A DNA stretch of 38,017 nt from Nitrospinota bacterium (GTDB lineage: Bacteria > Nitrospinota > Nitrospinia > UBA9942). Made by a program: the position numbers and the translations under genes. The stretch spans positions 1-38,017 of the forward strand of contig JACQQJ010000054.1 of assembly GCA_016207035.1 (NCBI GenBank), in the 5' to 3' direction. Shown piece after piece: positions 31,531-38,017 of this stretch; the first letter of the stretch is position 1; each line of letters starts with the position of its first letter. The notes beneath the pieces were generated by a model. It did not search any database and had not been told where the DNA came from. It saw nothing but the letters and a program-made list of their open reading frames with translations.

Positions 31531-31538
31531 ATATTCCT

Positions 31539-32756
31539 TTATTTAATCCTCTTTATCTCAATTCCGGGATAATAATATTTCAGGATATCAATAAAGCTGT
31601 AACCTTTCTCTGCCATCCCCTTTGCACCCCACTGACATAAACCGACGCCATGCCCCGAACCCCTGCCGTAAAATACAAAACTCCCTTCATTTTTTTTAAT
31701 TCTAAAAAGGGTGCTCTTTATCTCATCATAGCCAATAATCTTTCTGAAATTTACTCCACTGATTCTCTCTACACCATTCCTGTGCCTTATCTGGAGTTCC
31801 GATACCCTTTTAGAGGAGGTGAATGAAGTTGGTTCAATGGAGAAAATACCATCCACCTTTATGCCATTCTTTAACAAGGCTATCTCCATATCCACAGCAT
31901 CTATCTCTGTCTCCCAGTGATAATTCGGTGCATCTTTGTCAAATTCACACTTAATACTTTTAAGATAACCTTCCCCTTCACCACCCCATACATCTGCTAC
32001 ATCCTCTGTAATACCTCCGCTGACAGAGTGGTAGAATGCCTTTGCAAATTTACCCCTGTAGGTAAGGACAATCCCTTTTGTATCTTCTATTGCCTTATTG
32101 GTCATTTCATTCTCATTCCTTACTCCGCCATATACCTGATCAGCAGTTGTAGCCTCCATATGATAGAGATTGTTCTTTCTATTCTCTTTCTGATAAAGGG
32201 CATAGGTTCTTGCAACTACTGCCTGTGCCTTTAGAGATTCAGGATGCCATTTTGCGGAGATCTCTTCATTGATAACACCTTTAAGATACTCCTCCACATC
32301 CAGTTCATTTATCACCAGGAGCCCACCTTTATCATCCTTTACAATTTCAATACCCCCCCTGTAAACATTCTTATCAACCCTGATTAAAGAATCCTCCTGC
32401 GACGGTATCTTTACTCTATTACCAAACTCAGTGTTGTTGATAGTTATACCTGGATTTGATACCTTTACATTCAGTTTCATGATGGCCTTTGTAACAAAGG
32501 TGCGTCTGGATGCAATGTCAATAATCCTGGTCCTTTCCATAAGTACCATTTCTATGTTAGGTGATTTTTTTAAAGCAATACGAACAAGGTTCACCTTAAC
32601 ATTGTCGAATCTATGTGCACCTTCTGATACACTTGTAAACAGGAGGAAGAAAAGACAAAAGGCCTGAATGAAAAATATATACCTGGAGGGGTTGCATGCA
32701 AAATCAAAAATAGAAAATAGTTTACACTGAGTTATTTTAGGCTTTATTCGTGCCAT
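31539..32756 (-). CDS. SpoIID/LytB-domain protein
   Basis: 405 residues. A hydrophobic segment at about 26-44 acts as a signal/anchor. The SpoIID domain follows from about 120: YRGGIEIVK, LNVEEYL-like LDVEEYLKGVI, ISAKWHPESLKAQAVVARTY and the closing GRGSGHGVGLCQWGAKGMAE. SpoIID proteins are peptidoglycan lytic transglycosylases acting on denuded glycan during sporulation, while relatives in non-sporulators (LytB type) work in wall remodelling. Presence next to queA and near ruvB is a common arrangement. No other sporulation gene is in the window. Confidence 0.88.
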   Translation of the reverse strand: MARIKPKITQCKLFSIFDFACNPSRYIFFIQAFCLFFLLFTSVSEGAHRFDNVKVNLVRIALKKSPNIEMVLMERTRIIDIASRRTFVTKAIMKLNVKVSNPGITINNTEFGNRVKIPSQEDSLIRVDKNVYRGGIEIVKDDKGGLLVINELDVEEYLKGVINEEISAKWHPESLKAQAVVARTYALYQKENRKNNLYHMEATTADQVYGGVRNENEMTNKAIEDTKGIVLTYRGKFAKAFYHSVSGGITEDVADVWGGEGEGYLKSIKCEFDKDAPNYHWETEIDAVDMEIALLKNGIKVDGIFSIEPTSFTSSKRVSELQIRHRNGVERISGVNFRKIIGYDEIKSTLFRIKKNEGSFVFYGRGSGHGVGLCQWGAKGMAEKGYSFIDILKYYYPGIEIKRIK

Positions 32757-32801
32757 GTATATATTCGTGAGACCCCTATTTCTGTATTTTATACATCAAG
32801 C

Positions 32802-33026
32802 CTACTTTCTGCTAAAAAATGAGAAGATAAGGGTTAGTATAATACTTATAATTATGGATGTGGCAATGGGGAAATAGAAGGTGAAATTCTTTTTCTGTAT
32901 AAAAATATCTCCTGGAAGCCTCCCTATCCATGGAATCTTATCAGCTAATAAGATTGAACCGCCTATGATGATAAGGATTACACCAAAAAAAATGAGCATC
33001 TTTCCTAAGGGATAAAGTTCAAACAT
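32802..33026 (-). CDS. DUF2905 membrane protein
   Basis: 74 residues with two membrane segments (about 8-28 and 49-70) separated by the family-typical WIGRLPGDIFIQKKNFTFYFP loop. This uncharacterised family is often found between ruvB and spoIID/queA, as here. No function known. It lies 38 bases after the radical SAM gene and before the spoIID-like gene, all on one strand, so one long operon is possible. Confidence 0.88.
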   Translation of the reverse strand: MFELYPLGKMLIFFGVILIIIGGSILLADKIPWIGRLPGDIFIQKKNFTFYFPIATSIIISIILTLIFSFFSRK

Positions 33027-33064
33027 ATAAAATTAAGCTCAAAGCTCAAGGCCTTTTCGAGCTT

Positions 33065-34027
33065 TCAGCTTCTAACTCCTTGATATGAACCTCTTCTCTC
33101 CATCGCTCCATCAATAGCCATAAGGATATCTGTTTTTTTCAGTGACCAGAGTGGTGCAATGAGCTTCTTCATCGGGGCATCTCCAACCAGCCTCTGAATT
33201 ATTATATCATAGGGCAGAAATTCAAGGAAATCGCATACTAAATTTACATATTCATATTCATCAAGAGTTTTAATTTTCCCATCAAAATAGAGTTCCTCAA
33301 GGGGTGTACCTCTAAGAACTTGAAGTTGATGAAACTTTATTCCCTGTATTCCAAGCCCCCTTACTACCTTTGCAGTTTCCATCATATCAGCAGGTGTCTC
33401 ACCGGGGAATCCAAGAATAACATGGATGCATATACTGAAACCCCTCCCTTTTGCCCTCTTGACGGCATCTAAAAATTGCTCAAAGGTATGCCCCCTGTTA
33501 ATAAGTTTGAGTGTCCTGTTATGAATGGATTGCAGCCCAATTTCAAGCCAGAGGTAGGTTTTTGCACCATATTCCTCAATGAGGTTAAGGGTTTCATCTG
33601 AGAGGCAATCAGGTCTCGTCCCTATAGAAAGACCTACAACTCCATCTATATTCAATGCCTCGTCATAGAGACCCTTAAGGGTATGTAAGGGGCAATAGGT
33701 GTTTGAATATGCCTGAAAGTAGGCAATAAATTTATGAATATTATTTTGACCTCTTATCTTTGAAATTGATGAAATCAGTTGTTCCCTTATCGGAAGTCTT
33801 TTATAGGGATGGGGAAGGTAATTGCTTCCTTCACTGCAATATATACACCCCCCTGTCCCGACCCTCCCATCCCTGTTGGGACAGGTAAATCCTGCATCAA
33901 GGGGGACCTTCCATACCCTCTCTCCAAATACCTCTTTGAGGTGATGGCTGAAATGATGGTATCTCATCATTCCTGCCTTGATATTGCCTCGTATTAAATT
34001 CTCAGGGGTTCTCCTGATTAATTCCAC
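33065..34027 (-). CDS. Radical SAM protein, YhcC/TIGR01212 family
   Basis: 320 residues from GTG at 34027; ATGs at 33970 and 33967 are equally good, because family homology begins at RYHHFSHHLKEVFG (22-35). The [4Fe-4S] cluster is bound by CPNRDGRVGTGGCIYC (49-64), the irregular Cys pattern of this family. Further family blocks are YFQAYSNTY, IGTRPDCL, WLEIGLQSIHN and HVILGFPGET. The reaction of YhcC-type enzymes is not established to my knowledge. The start abuts the stop of the small lipoprotein gene. Confidence 0.9.
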   Translation of the reverse strand: MELIRRTPENLIRGNIKAGMMRYHHFSHHLKEVFGERVWKVPLDAGFTCPNRDGRVGTGGCIYCSEGSNYLPHPYKRLPIREQLISSISKIRGQNNIHKFIAYFQAYSNTYCPLHTLKGLYDEALNIDGVVGLSIGTRPDCLSDETLNLIEEYGAKTYLWLEIGLQSIHNRTLKLINRGHTFEQFLDAVKRAKGRGFSICIHVILGFPGETPADMMETAKVVRGLGIQGIKFHQLQVLRGTPLEELYFDGKIKTLDEYEYVNLVCDFLEFLPYDIIIQRLVGDAPMKKLIAPLWSLKKTDILMAIDGAMERRGSYQGVRS

Positions 34028-34028
34028 A

Positions 34029-34202
34029 TCACCTATACTCCTCTACCCATGTATTTTCCTTTGGAGGTATTGGCGGGGCTTTCTTACCGCATCCTGTTAC
34101 AATAATAAATAATGAATGGTAAAAAGTAAGGAGGAATAAAAATATTAAACAGCCTTTCCATATCTTGTTTACGACACCTGATACATTTCTCTCTCTATTC
34201 AC
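34029..34202 (-). CDS. Small lipoprotein, LptM/YifL-like
   Basis: 57 residues. A hydrophobic signal segment (about 19-36) ends in the lipobox-like VTGC (Cys 38), followed by [14 protein letters not shown]. The motif CGxKxPPxPP directly after the lipidated Cys defines the small LptM/YifL lipoproteins, which assist assembly of the LptD LPS translocon, and in many bacteria these lie beside argH or lysA, as here. It begins with GTG overlapping the argH stop. It implies an outer membrane with LPS. Confidence 0.72.
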   Translation of the reverse strand: MNRERNVSGVVNKIWKGCLIFLFLLTFYHSLFIIVTGCGKKAPPIPPKENTWVEEYR

Positions 34203-35596
34203 AATTTTATTTCCCTTTCTATCTCCTTCAATCTTTTCTTGACACCCTCTAATGCTGTCCCACCCCCTACCTTCCTGCTATTAACCGATGCCTCTATAGA
34301 AATCACCCTTTTTATATCTTCATCAAAGGTCTTTGAAAACCTCCTCCATTCTTCAGATGATAAATCCTCCAGTCCTTTTGATGTCTTGATGCAGTAAGCA
34401 ACAACCCTGCCTGCAATTTGATGACTATCCCTGAAGGGGATCCCCTTTTTAACCAGATAGTCTGCCACATCTGTTGCAGTGAGGAATCCTCCTTTTGCAG
34501 CATCGAGCATCTTTTCCTTATTTATTGTCATCGTTTGTAATAAAGGAGAAAAGATTTTAAGACAATCCTTTAAGGTATCAACAGTATCAAAAATGGCCTC
34601 TTTATCCTCCTGCATATCCTTGTTGTAAGCAAGCGGCAGACCTTTCATGGTTGTTAATAGAGAGAGAAGATTTCCATAGACTCTCCCTGTCTTACCCCTT
34701 ACAAGTTCAGGGACATCTGGATTCTTCTTCTGCGGCATAATGGATGAGCCTGTAGAAAAGGCATCAGATAACTCAATAAAACCAAATTCCTGAGAGGACC
34801 ATAGGATTATCTCCTCGCTTAACCTGCTCAGGTGCATCAATAAAATAGATGCTGCCGAGCAAAACTCAATACAAAAGTCCCTGTCACTTACAGAATCAAT
34901 GCTATTGTCTGTGGGCTTCGAAAAACCCAGCTCCCTTGCTACAAACTCCCTATCTAAAGGATAGGGGCTTCCTGCCAGTGCCCCGGCACCGAGAGGCATA
35001 ACATTCACCCGCTTAAGGCAATCTTCAAACCTTTCATAATCCCTTTTCAGCATTTCATAGTATGCTAACAGATGATGACTGAAAAGTATTGGCTGCGCCC
35101 TCTGGAGATGGGTATAGCCTGGCATTATGGAGGTCAAATTTTTCTTTGCGACATCTGATAATGTTTTTTGCAGGTCCTTTATTAAGCCTTTAACCTCCTT
35201 AATCTCATCCCTCAGATATAATCTCATATCAAGTGCAACCTGATCATTTCTGCTTCTGCCAGTATGCACTTTCCCGCCGACTGAACCAATTTTTTCAATC
35301 AGCCTTTTCTCAATTGCCATATGGATGTCCTCCAGATCAGGGGTGAATATGAACTTACCAGAGTCAATCTCCTTTTCAATTGCCTTAAGTCCAGAGATAA
35401 TTCTATCTGCCTCTTTATTTTTAATAATGCCCACCCTTGCCAGCATCTTCGCATGGGCAATAGAACCTTTAATATCACACCTAAACAGCCGCTTATCAAA
35501 ATAAATAGATGCATTAAACTCTTCAACAAGTTTATCTGTGTCCTGTGTAAAGCGACCTGACCATGGTTTTGATGTTTTGGATTGCTTTTTCATCAA
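34199..35596 (-). CDS. argH: Argininosuccinate lyase
   Basis: Last step of arginine synthesis: cleaves argininosuccinate to arginine and fumarate. Family blocks are WSGRF (12-16), [10 protein letters not shown] (111-120), the YTHLQRAQP segment with catalytic His (161-169) and the signature [11 protein letters not shown] (283-293). 465 residues, typical. It overlaps the small lipoprotein gene downstream by a few bases and follows the nucleotidyltransferase gene closely. It links to the agmatine genes only through arginine. Confidence 0.97.
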   Translation of the reverse strand: MMKKQSKTSKPWSGRFTQDTDKLVEEFNASIYFDKRLFRCDIKGSIAHAKMLARVGIIKNKEADRIISGLKAIEKEIDSGKFIFTPDLEDIHMAIEKRLIEKIGSVGGKVHTGRSRNDQVALDMRLYLRDEIKEVKGLIKDLQKTLSDVAKKNLTSIMPGYTHLQRAQPILFSHHLLAYYEMLKRDYERFEDCLKRVNVMPLGAGALAGSPYPLDREFVARELGFSKPTDNSIDSVSDRDFCIEFCSAASILLMHLSRLSEEIILWSSQEFGFIELSDAFSTGSSIMPQKKNPDVPELVRGKTGRVYGNLLSLLTTMKGLPLAYNKDMQEDKEAIFDTVDTLKDCLKIFSPLLQTMTINKEKMLDAAKGGFLTATDVADYLVKKGIPFRDSHQIAGRVVAYCIKTSKGLEDLSSEEWRRFSKTFDEDIKRVISIEASVNSRKVGGGTALEGVKKRLKEIEREIKL

Positions 35597-35610
35597 TATT
35601 TCAAGGAATT

Positions 35611-36009
35611 TTACACTTTGGCATATCTCATTGAGGCAATTTTATCAAAATATTCGAGAACAGGTTTAAAATCAAGATTCATATTTATAACATACGATTC
35701 ATAATCTGCGGTAATTCTTGAATCTTCTTCAAACAAAACTTTTGCCTCCTTAATTGCACTGTATTGAAATGGAAGAGGGGAGATTTGCAGGAACACAATA
35801 TCAACTTTCTTAGCCAGGTAAAGCCCCTGAAATATCTCGTAAAGGACAGTGTATAAAGCCCTTGTATCTTCAAGTGCCAGAGAATCTTTCACTACTACCC
35901 CTATATCTATGTCACTTAATGGCGTAGTCAGTCCGATTGCTTTTGAGCCAAAGAGATAAACAATTGAAATACCCAGTTCTCTAAGTTTTATCCTGATTTT
36001 TTTATTCAT
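35611..36009 (-). CDS. MntA-like minimal nucleotidyltransferase
   Basis: Polymerase-beta-fold nucleotidyltransferase. LFGSKAIG (about 20-27) and SDIDIGVVV (33-41) form the GSx10DxD active site. About 132 residues from the ATG at 36009, where AGGAGAGGTT lies upstream; an in-frame ATG at 36039 would overlap ruvB. MntA proteins AMPylate and neutralise the HEPN toxin HepT. No hepT gene adjoins, so this is either an orphan antitoxin or a different nucleotidyltransferase. The last 30 residues are not typical of the family. Confidence 0.82.
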   Translation of the reverse strand: MNKKIRIKLRELGISIVYLFGSKAIGLTTPLSDIDIGVVVKDSLALEDTRALYTVLYEIFQGLYLAKKVDIVFLQISPLPFQYSAIKEAKVLFEEDSRITADYESYVINMNLDFKPVLEYFDKIASMRYAKV

Positions 36010-36013
36010 ACAC

Positions 36014-37048
36014 TTATAACAACCTCTCCTGCAATTCATCCTTTGGTTTTATGCCAAAGTGTTCATAGGCAATCTTTGTAGCAACCCTCCCCCTCGGGGT
36101 TCTGTGGATGTAGCCTCCCTGAATCAAGAATGGCTCATAAACATCTTCAATAGTATCTCTTTCTTCGCTGACTGCCATTGCAAGTGTTTCAACACCAACA
36201 GGTCCGCCATTGAATTTTTCTATAATGGTAAGGAGTAGCTTTCTATCCATCTTATCAAAACCCAGTTCATCAACCTCAAGCATCTTTAATGCCTCATCCG
36301 CAACCTCTTTTGTAATGACACCATCAGCCCTGACCTGTGCATAATCCCTGACCCTGCGGAGGAGTCTGTTGGCTATCCGTGGTGTCCCCCTTGAACGTCG
36401 GGCAATCTCAAAGGAGCCATTTAAATCAATAGATATGTTCAAAATTTTTGCAGACCGCTCGACGATAATCTGAAGTTCTTGTTCCTTGTAATAATCAAGA
36501 CGGTGAATTACACCAAATCTGTCTCTCAGTGGTGATGTAAGTAACCCTGCCCTTGTCGTCGCACCTATGAGTGTAAAAGGTGGCAGGTCAATCTTTACAG
36601 AGCGTGCACTGGGTCCCTGTCCAATCATGATGTCGAGCTTGAAATCCTCCATAGCAGGATAAAGTATCTCTTCAACCACATGATTCAGGCGGTGTATCTC
36701 ATCAATGAATAGGACATCATGTTCCTTGAGATTTGTGAGGATGGCTGCAAGGTCACCTGCCCGTTCAATGACAGGCCCTGAAGTTCCCTTTATATTTACG
36801 CCCAGTTCAGAGGCAATAATATTTGCTAGTGTTGTTTTACCAAGTCCTGGGGGTCCATAAAAGAGGACATGGTCTAATGCCTCAGACCTCTCCCTGGTTG
36901 CCTGAATAAAGACCCTGAGGTTCTCCTTAATCTTCTCCTGACCGATGTATTCATTTATAGTTCTGGGACGAAGGGTTGTCTCAAAACTAATATCATCATC
37001 TTCTTTTTTTGGTGTTATAAATCGGTCTTGCATCTCAATGTGTTCCAT
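36014..37048 (-). CDS. ruvB: Holliday junction branch migration ATPase RuvB
   Basis: Hexameric AAA+ motor that drives branch migration with RuvA. Walker A GPPGLGKT (65-72), Walker B LFIDEIH (113-119), sensor ATTR (163-166), the arginine finger in LRDRFG (174-179) and the C-terminal winged helix ending [10 protein letters not shown]. 344 residues, usual length. ruvA and ruvC are not next to it on either side, so the operon is split here. Confidence 0.97.
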   Translation of the reverse strand: MEHIEMQDRFITPKKEDDDISFETTLRPRTINEYIGQEKIKENLRVFIQATRERSEALDHVLFYGPPGLGKTTLANIIASELGVNIKGTSGPVIERAGDLAAILTNLKEHDVLFIDEIHRLNHVVEEILYPAMEDFKLDIMIGQGPSARSVKIDLPPFTLIGATTRAGLLTSPLRDRFGVIHRLDYYKEQELQIIVERSAKILNISIDLNGSFEIARRSRGTPRIANRLLRRVRDYAQVRADGVITKEVADEALKMLEVDELGFDKMDRKLLLTIIEKFNGGPVGVETLAMAVSEERDTIEDVYEPFLIQGGYIHRTPRGRVATKIAYEHFGIKPKDELQERLL

Positions 37049-37063
37049 AAACGCTATTCCTTC

Positions 37064-37261
37064 TCAGCATAATGCCTGCCAACCCTGAATCAATGCTGAA
37101 ACAAGTTCAGCACAAGGTTCAGAGCAAGCTATTGAAGTGATGAATATGCCCTGCAAGCTCATCAAACTCATGTCTTCTACAGCTTCTTTATCCTCTTCCT
37201 CATTTTGAGCCTCTACCTCAATGTGTCCAGTAAACTCAAAATCTACAAAATATTTGGGCAT
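37064..37261 (-). CDS. Small hypothetical protein with repeat-derived C-terminus (65 aa)
   Basis: Start ATG 37261 gives MPKYFVDFEFTGHIEVEAQN, a beta-hairpin plus acidic helix like small DpnD/PcfM-type proteins. The final part, CSEPCAELVSALIQ, is encoded by a dispersed repeat (GAACCTTGTGCTGAACTTGT, about 37088-37128), so the natural C-terminus was probably replaced. It starts four bases after the preceding gene ends and lies 15 bases before ruvB. Confidence 0.6.
   Translation of the reverse strand: MPKYFVDFEFTGHIEVEAQNEEEDKEAVEDMSLMSLQGIFITSIACSEPCAELVSALIQGWQALC
37088..37128 (-). repeat. Dispersed repeat, CTTGTGCTGAACTTGT type
   Basis: Related to the copy at 15736-15770 (shared CTTGTSCTGAACTTGT core). 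Here it lies inside the end of the 65-residue gene. Confidence 0.55.
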
Positions 37262-37265
37262 GAAA

Positions 37266-37535
37266 CTATTCCTCCAGTATTTTACGATTTGCACCAAGAT
37301 AAAAAGTTTTTGAAAACTTGTGGTAATTCTTATGCCTTAATTCATATCCAATTATCTCATCAAAGTTTGTTTCAAGAAGATATTCATTTTCTGATATTAA
37401 ATTACCAAAAGCATCTTCTAAATCTTTACCATCGGCAAATCCGATTACCTGGCAATTCTCAATATCAGGTTCTGGAGATTCAGAATTAGGCTGATAAGTA
37501 AAGCCTTCAGTGGTTACAAAGATGAATGATTTCAT
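37266..37535 (-). CDS. Small hypothetical acidic protein (89 aa)
   Basis: 89 residues, acidic, single-domain; MKSFIFVTTEGFTYQPNSES, then QVIGFADGKDLEDAFGNLIS. I recognise the general pattern of small proteins with an embedded FADG..DAF segment but no function. Its ATG overlaps the TGA that ends the readthrough frame of the radical SAM gene (ATGA), showing that the longer form of that gene was the operon's ancestral state. Followed at four bases by the 65-residue gene. Confidence 0.68.
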   Translation of the reverse strand: MKSFIFVTTEGFTYQPNSESPEPDIENCQVIGFADGKDLEDAFGNLISENEYLLETNFDEIIGYELRHKNYHKFSKTFYLGANRKILEE

Positions 37536-38017
37536 ACATTATAATGTTGTAAAAGTTCCGCTATATTTGGGTCATCAGGGGTCTGAAGATTTTTAAAATT
37601 ATTCTCAAAAACAATATCGTGAAATTTCTTTTTCTGATTTGAATTCAAAGATGAATAAATACCTTCTCATTCACCTGCCCCATTAAATCTATGTTCTTCT
37701 CGGTAGATTATATAGTCATCTGGCATTAACAAAAGCTTTTTGAATTCGTTAATATTCTTTCCGAATGCAGCCTCAATAAATTTTCTTTTTGGTCCCACTA
37801 CCCCATGAGTTGCGTTGAGTATACATTGTATACCTCTTAAATATCTGGGATTCCAATGTTTCCCAACAAATTTTCTATCCTTATGCGTGACCGGGATATA
37901 TTTCATCGGAAATGAAAATATTTTAGTGCCTAATCTTTCATTAAGTTCAACATTTATTTTTAATCTCTCATAAAAGTCTTCAGGTATATCATCTTTATAG
38001 TTAAAAAGAAATATAAT
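37532..38017 (-). pseudogene. Radical SAM protein, 3' part, with in-frame TGA (partial at window edge)
   Basis: The frame is open to the right edge, so the 5' end is outside. It reads LFNYKDDIPEDFYERLKINV, FSFPMKYIPV, GKHWNPRYLRGIQCILNATH and GVVGPKRKFIEAAFG, typical of the C-terminal part of a radical SAM family. After FNGAGE a TGA occurs (37669-37667). Beyond it the same frame continues for 44 codons (EGIYSSLNSNQKKKFHDIVF to ELLQHYNV) and ends at 37532, overlapping the next ATG. A CGA to TGA change is the simplest explanation. The truncated product would lose only this tail and may still function. Confidence 0.75.

Noticed and set aside
37667-37669. TGA as a selenocysteine codon
   Set aside because: No Cys is expected at this point, no downstream SECIS-like hairpin is evident, and Arg CGA to TGA is simpler.

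Overview
The window looks like a chromosomal segment of a Gram-negative-type bacterium of moderate to low GC. It carries housekeeping genes (coaE, cysS, rlmB, menaquinone/ubiquinone methyltransferase, argH, ruvB, queA), an outer-membrane-type small lipoprotein and a SpoIID/LytB protein. Gene content and the many dispersed palindromic repeats remind me of Nitrospirota or deltaproteobacterial-type genomes, but this is an impression; no rRNA gene is present to settle it. No tRNA, rRNA or CRISPR array was seen.

Layout. (1) 1-6811: coaE, an M50 site-2-protease-type peptidase, a 53-residue Cys protein missed by length cut-offs, menG/ubiE, rlmB and cysS (overlapping), and a GlcD-type FAD oxidase. 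(2) 7085-10713: a decayed chromosomal integron. Minus-strand gene cassettes (a toxin-antitoxin pair with a broken toxin, a HEPN-like protein, a two-gene cassette, a 357-residue unknown) are separated by attC-like palindromic sites whose core bases overlap the TAA stops. A divergent fragment of an IntI-type integrase lies at the expected end. (3) 10751-14740: a MITE-like repeat, aguB-aguA (agmatine to putrescine), a zinc-hook/coiled-coil protein and rmuC. (4) 14992-20274: an accessory zone with a DUF104-PIN module (PIN toxin broken by a stop), a stand-alone RNA polymerase alpha-CTD protein behind a frameshifted gene, a three-gene XRE-MazF operon, an HEMGH metallopeptidase-like protein, a DUF4143 ATPase, and two homologous C-terminal relics of WYL-type regulators.

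(5) 20541-30360 is the most unusual part: fourteen plus-strand genes behind a good sigma-70-like promoter and flanked by unrelated minus-strand genes. It combines a class I isoprenoid-synthase-fold protein, two tandem geranylgeranyl-reductase-family flavoproteins, and a series of unrecognised proteins: Ig-like and repeat beta proteins, Cys-Cys-rich proteins sharing a C-terminal domain, and small amphipathic-helix proteins. None shows an obvious signal peptide. My inference is an isoprenoid (reduced polyprenyl) product working with a Cys-rich, possibly metal-binding, self-assembling or lipid-coating protein set. I know of no described system with this composition.

(6) 30384-38017, all minus strand: queA and spoIID-like genes, a DUF2905 membrane protein, a YhcC/TIGR01212 radical SAM protein, an LptM-like lipoprotein overlapping argH, argH, a MntA-like nucleotidyltransferase, ruvB, two small genes, and the 3' part of a radical SAM gene that carries an in-frame TGA and runs off the right edge. 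Two essential genes, cysS and queA, contain in-frame insertions of C-rich palindromic repeats.
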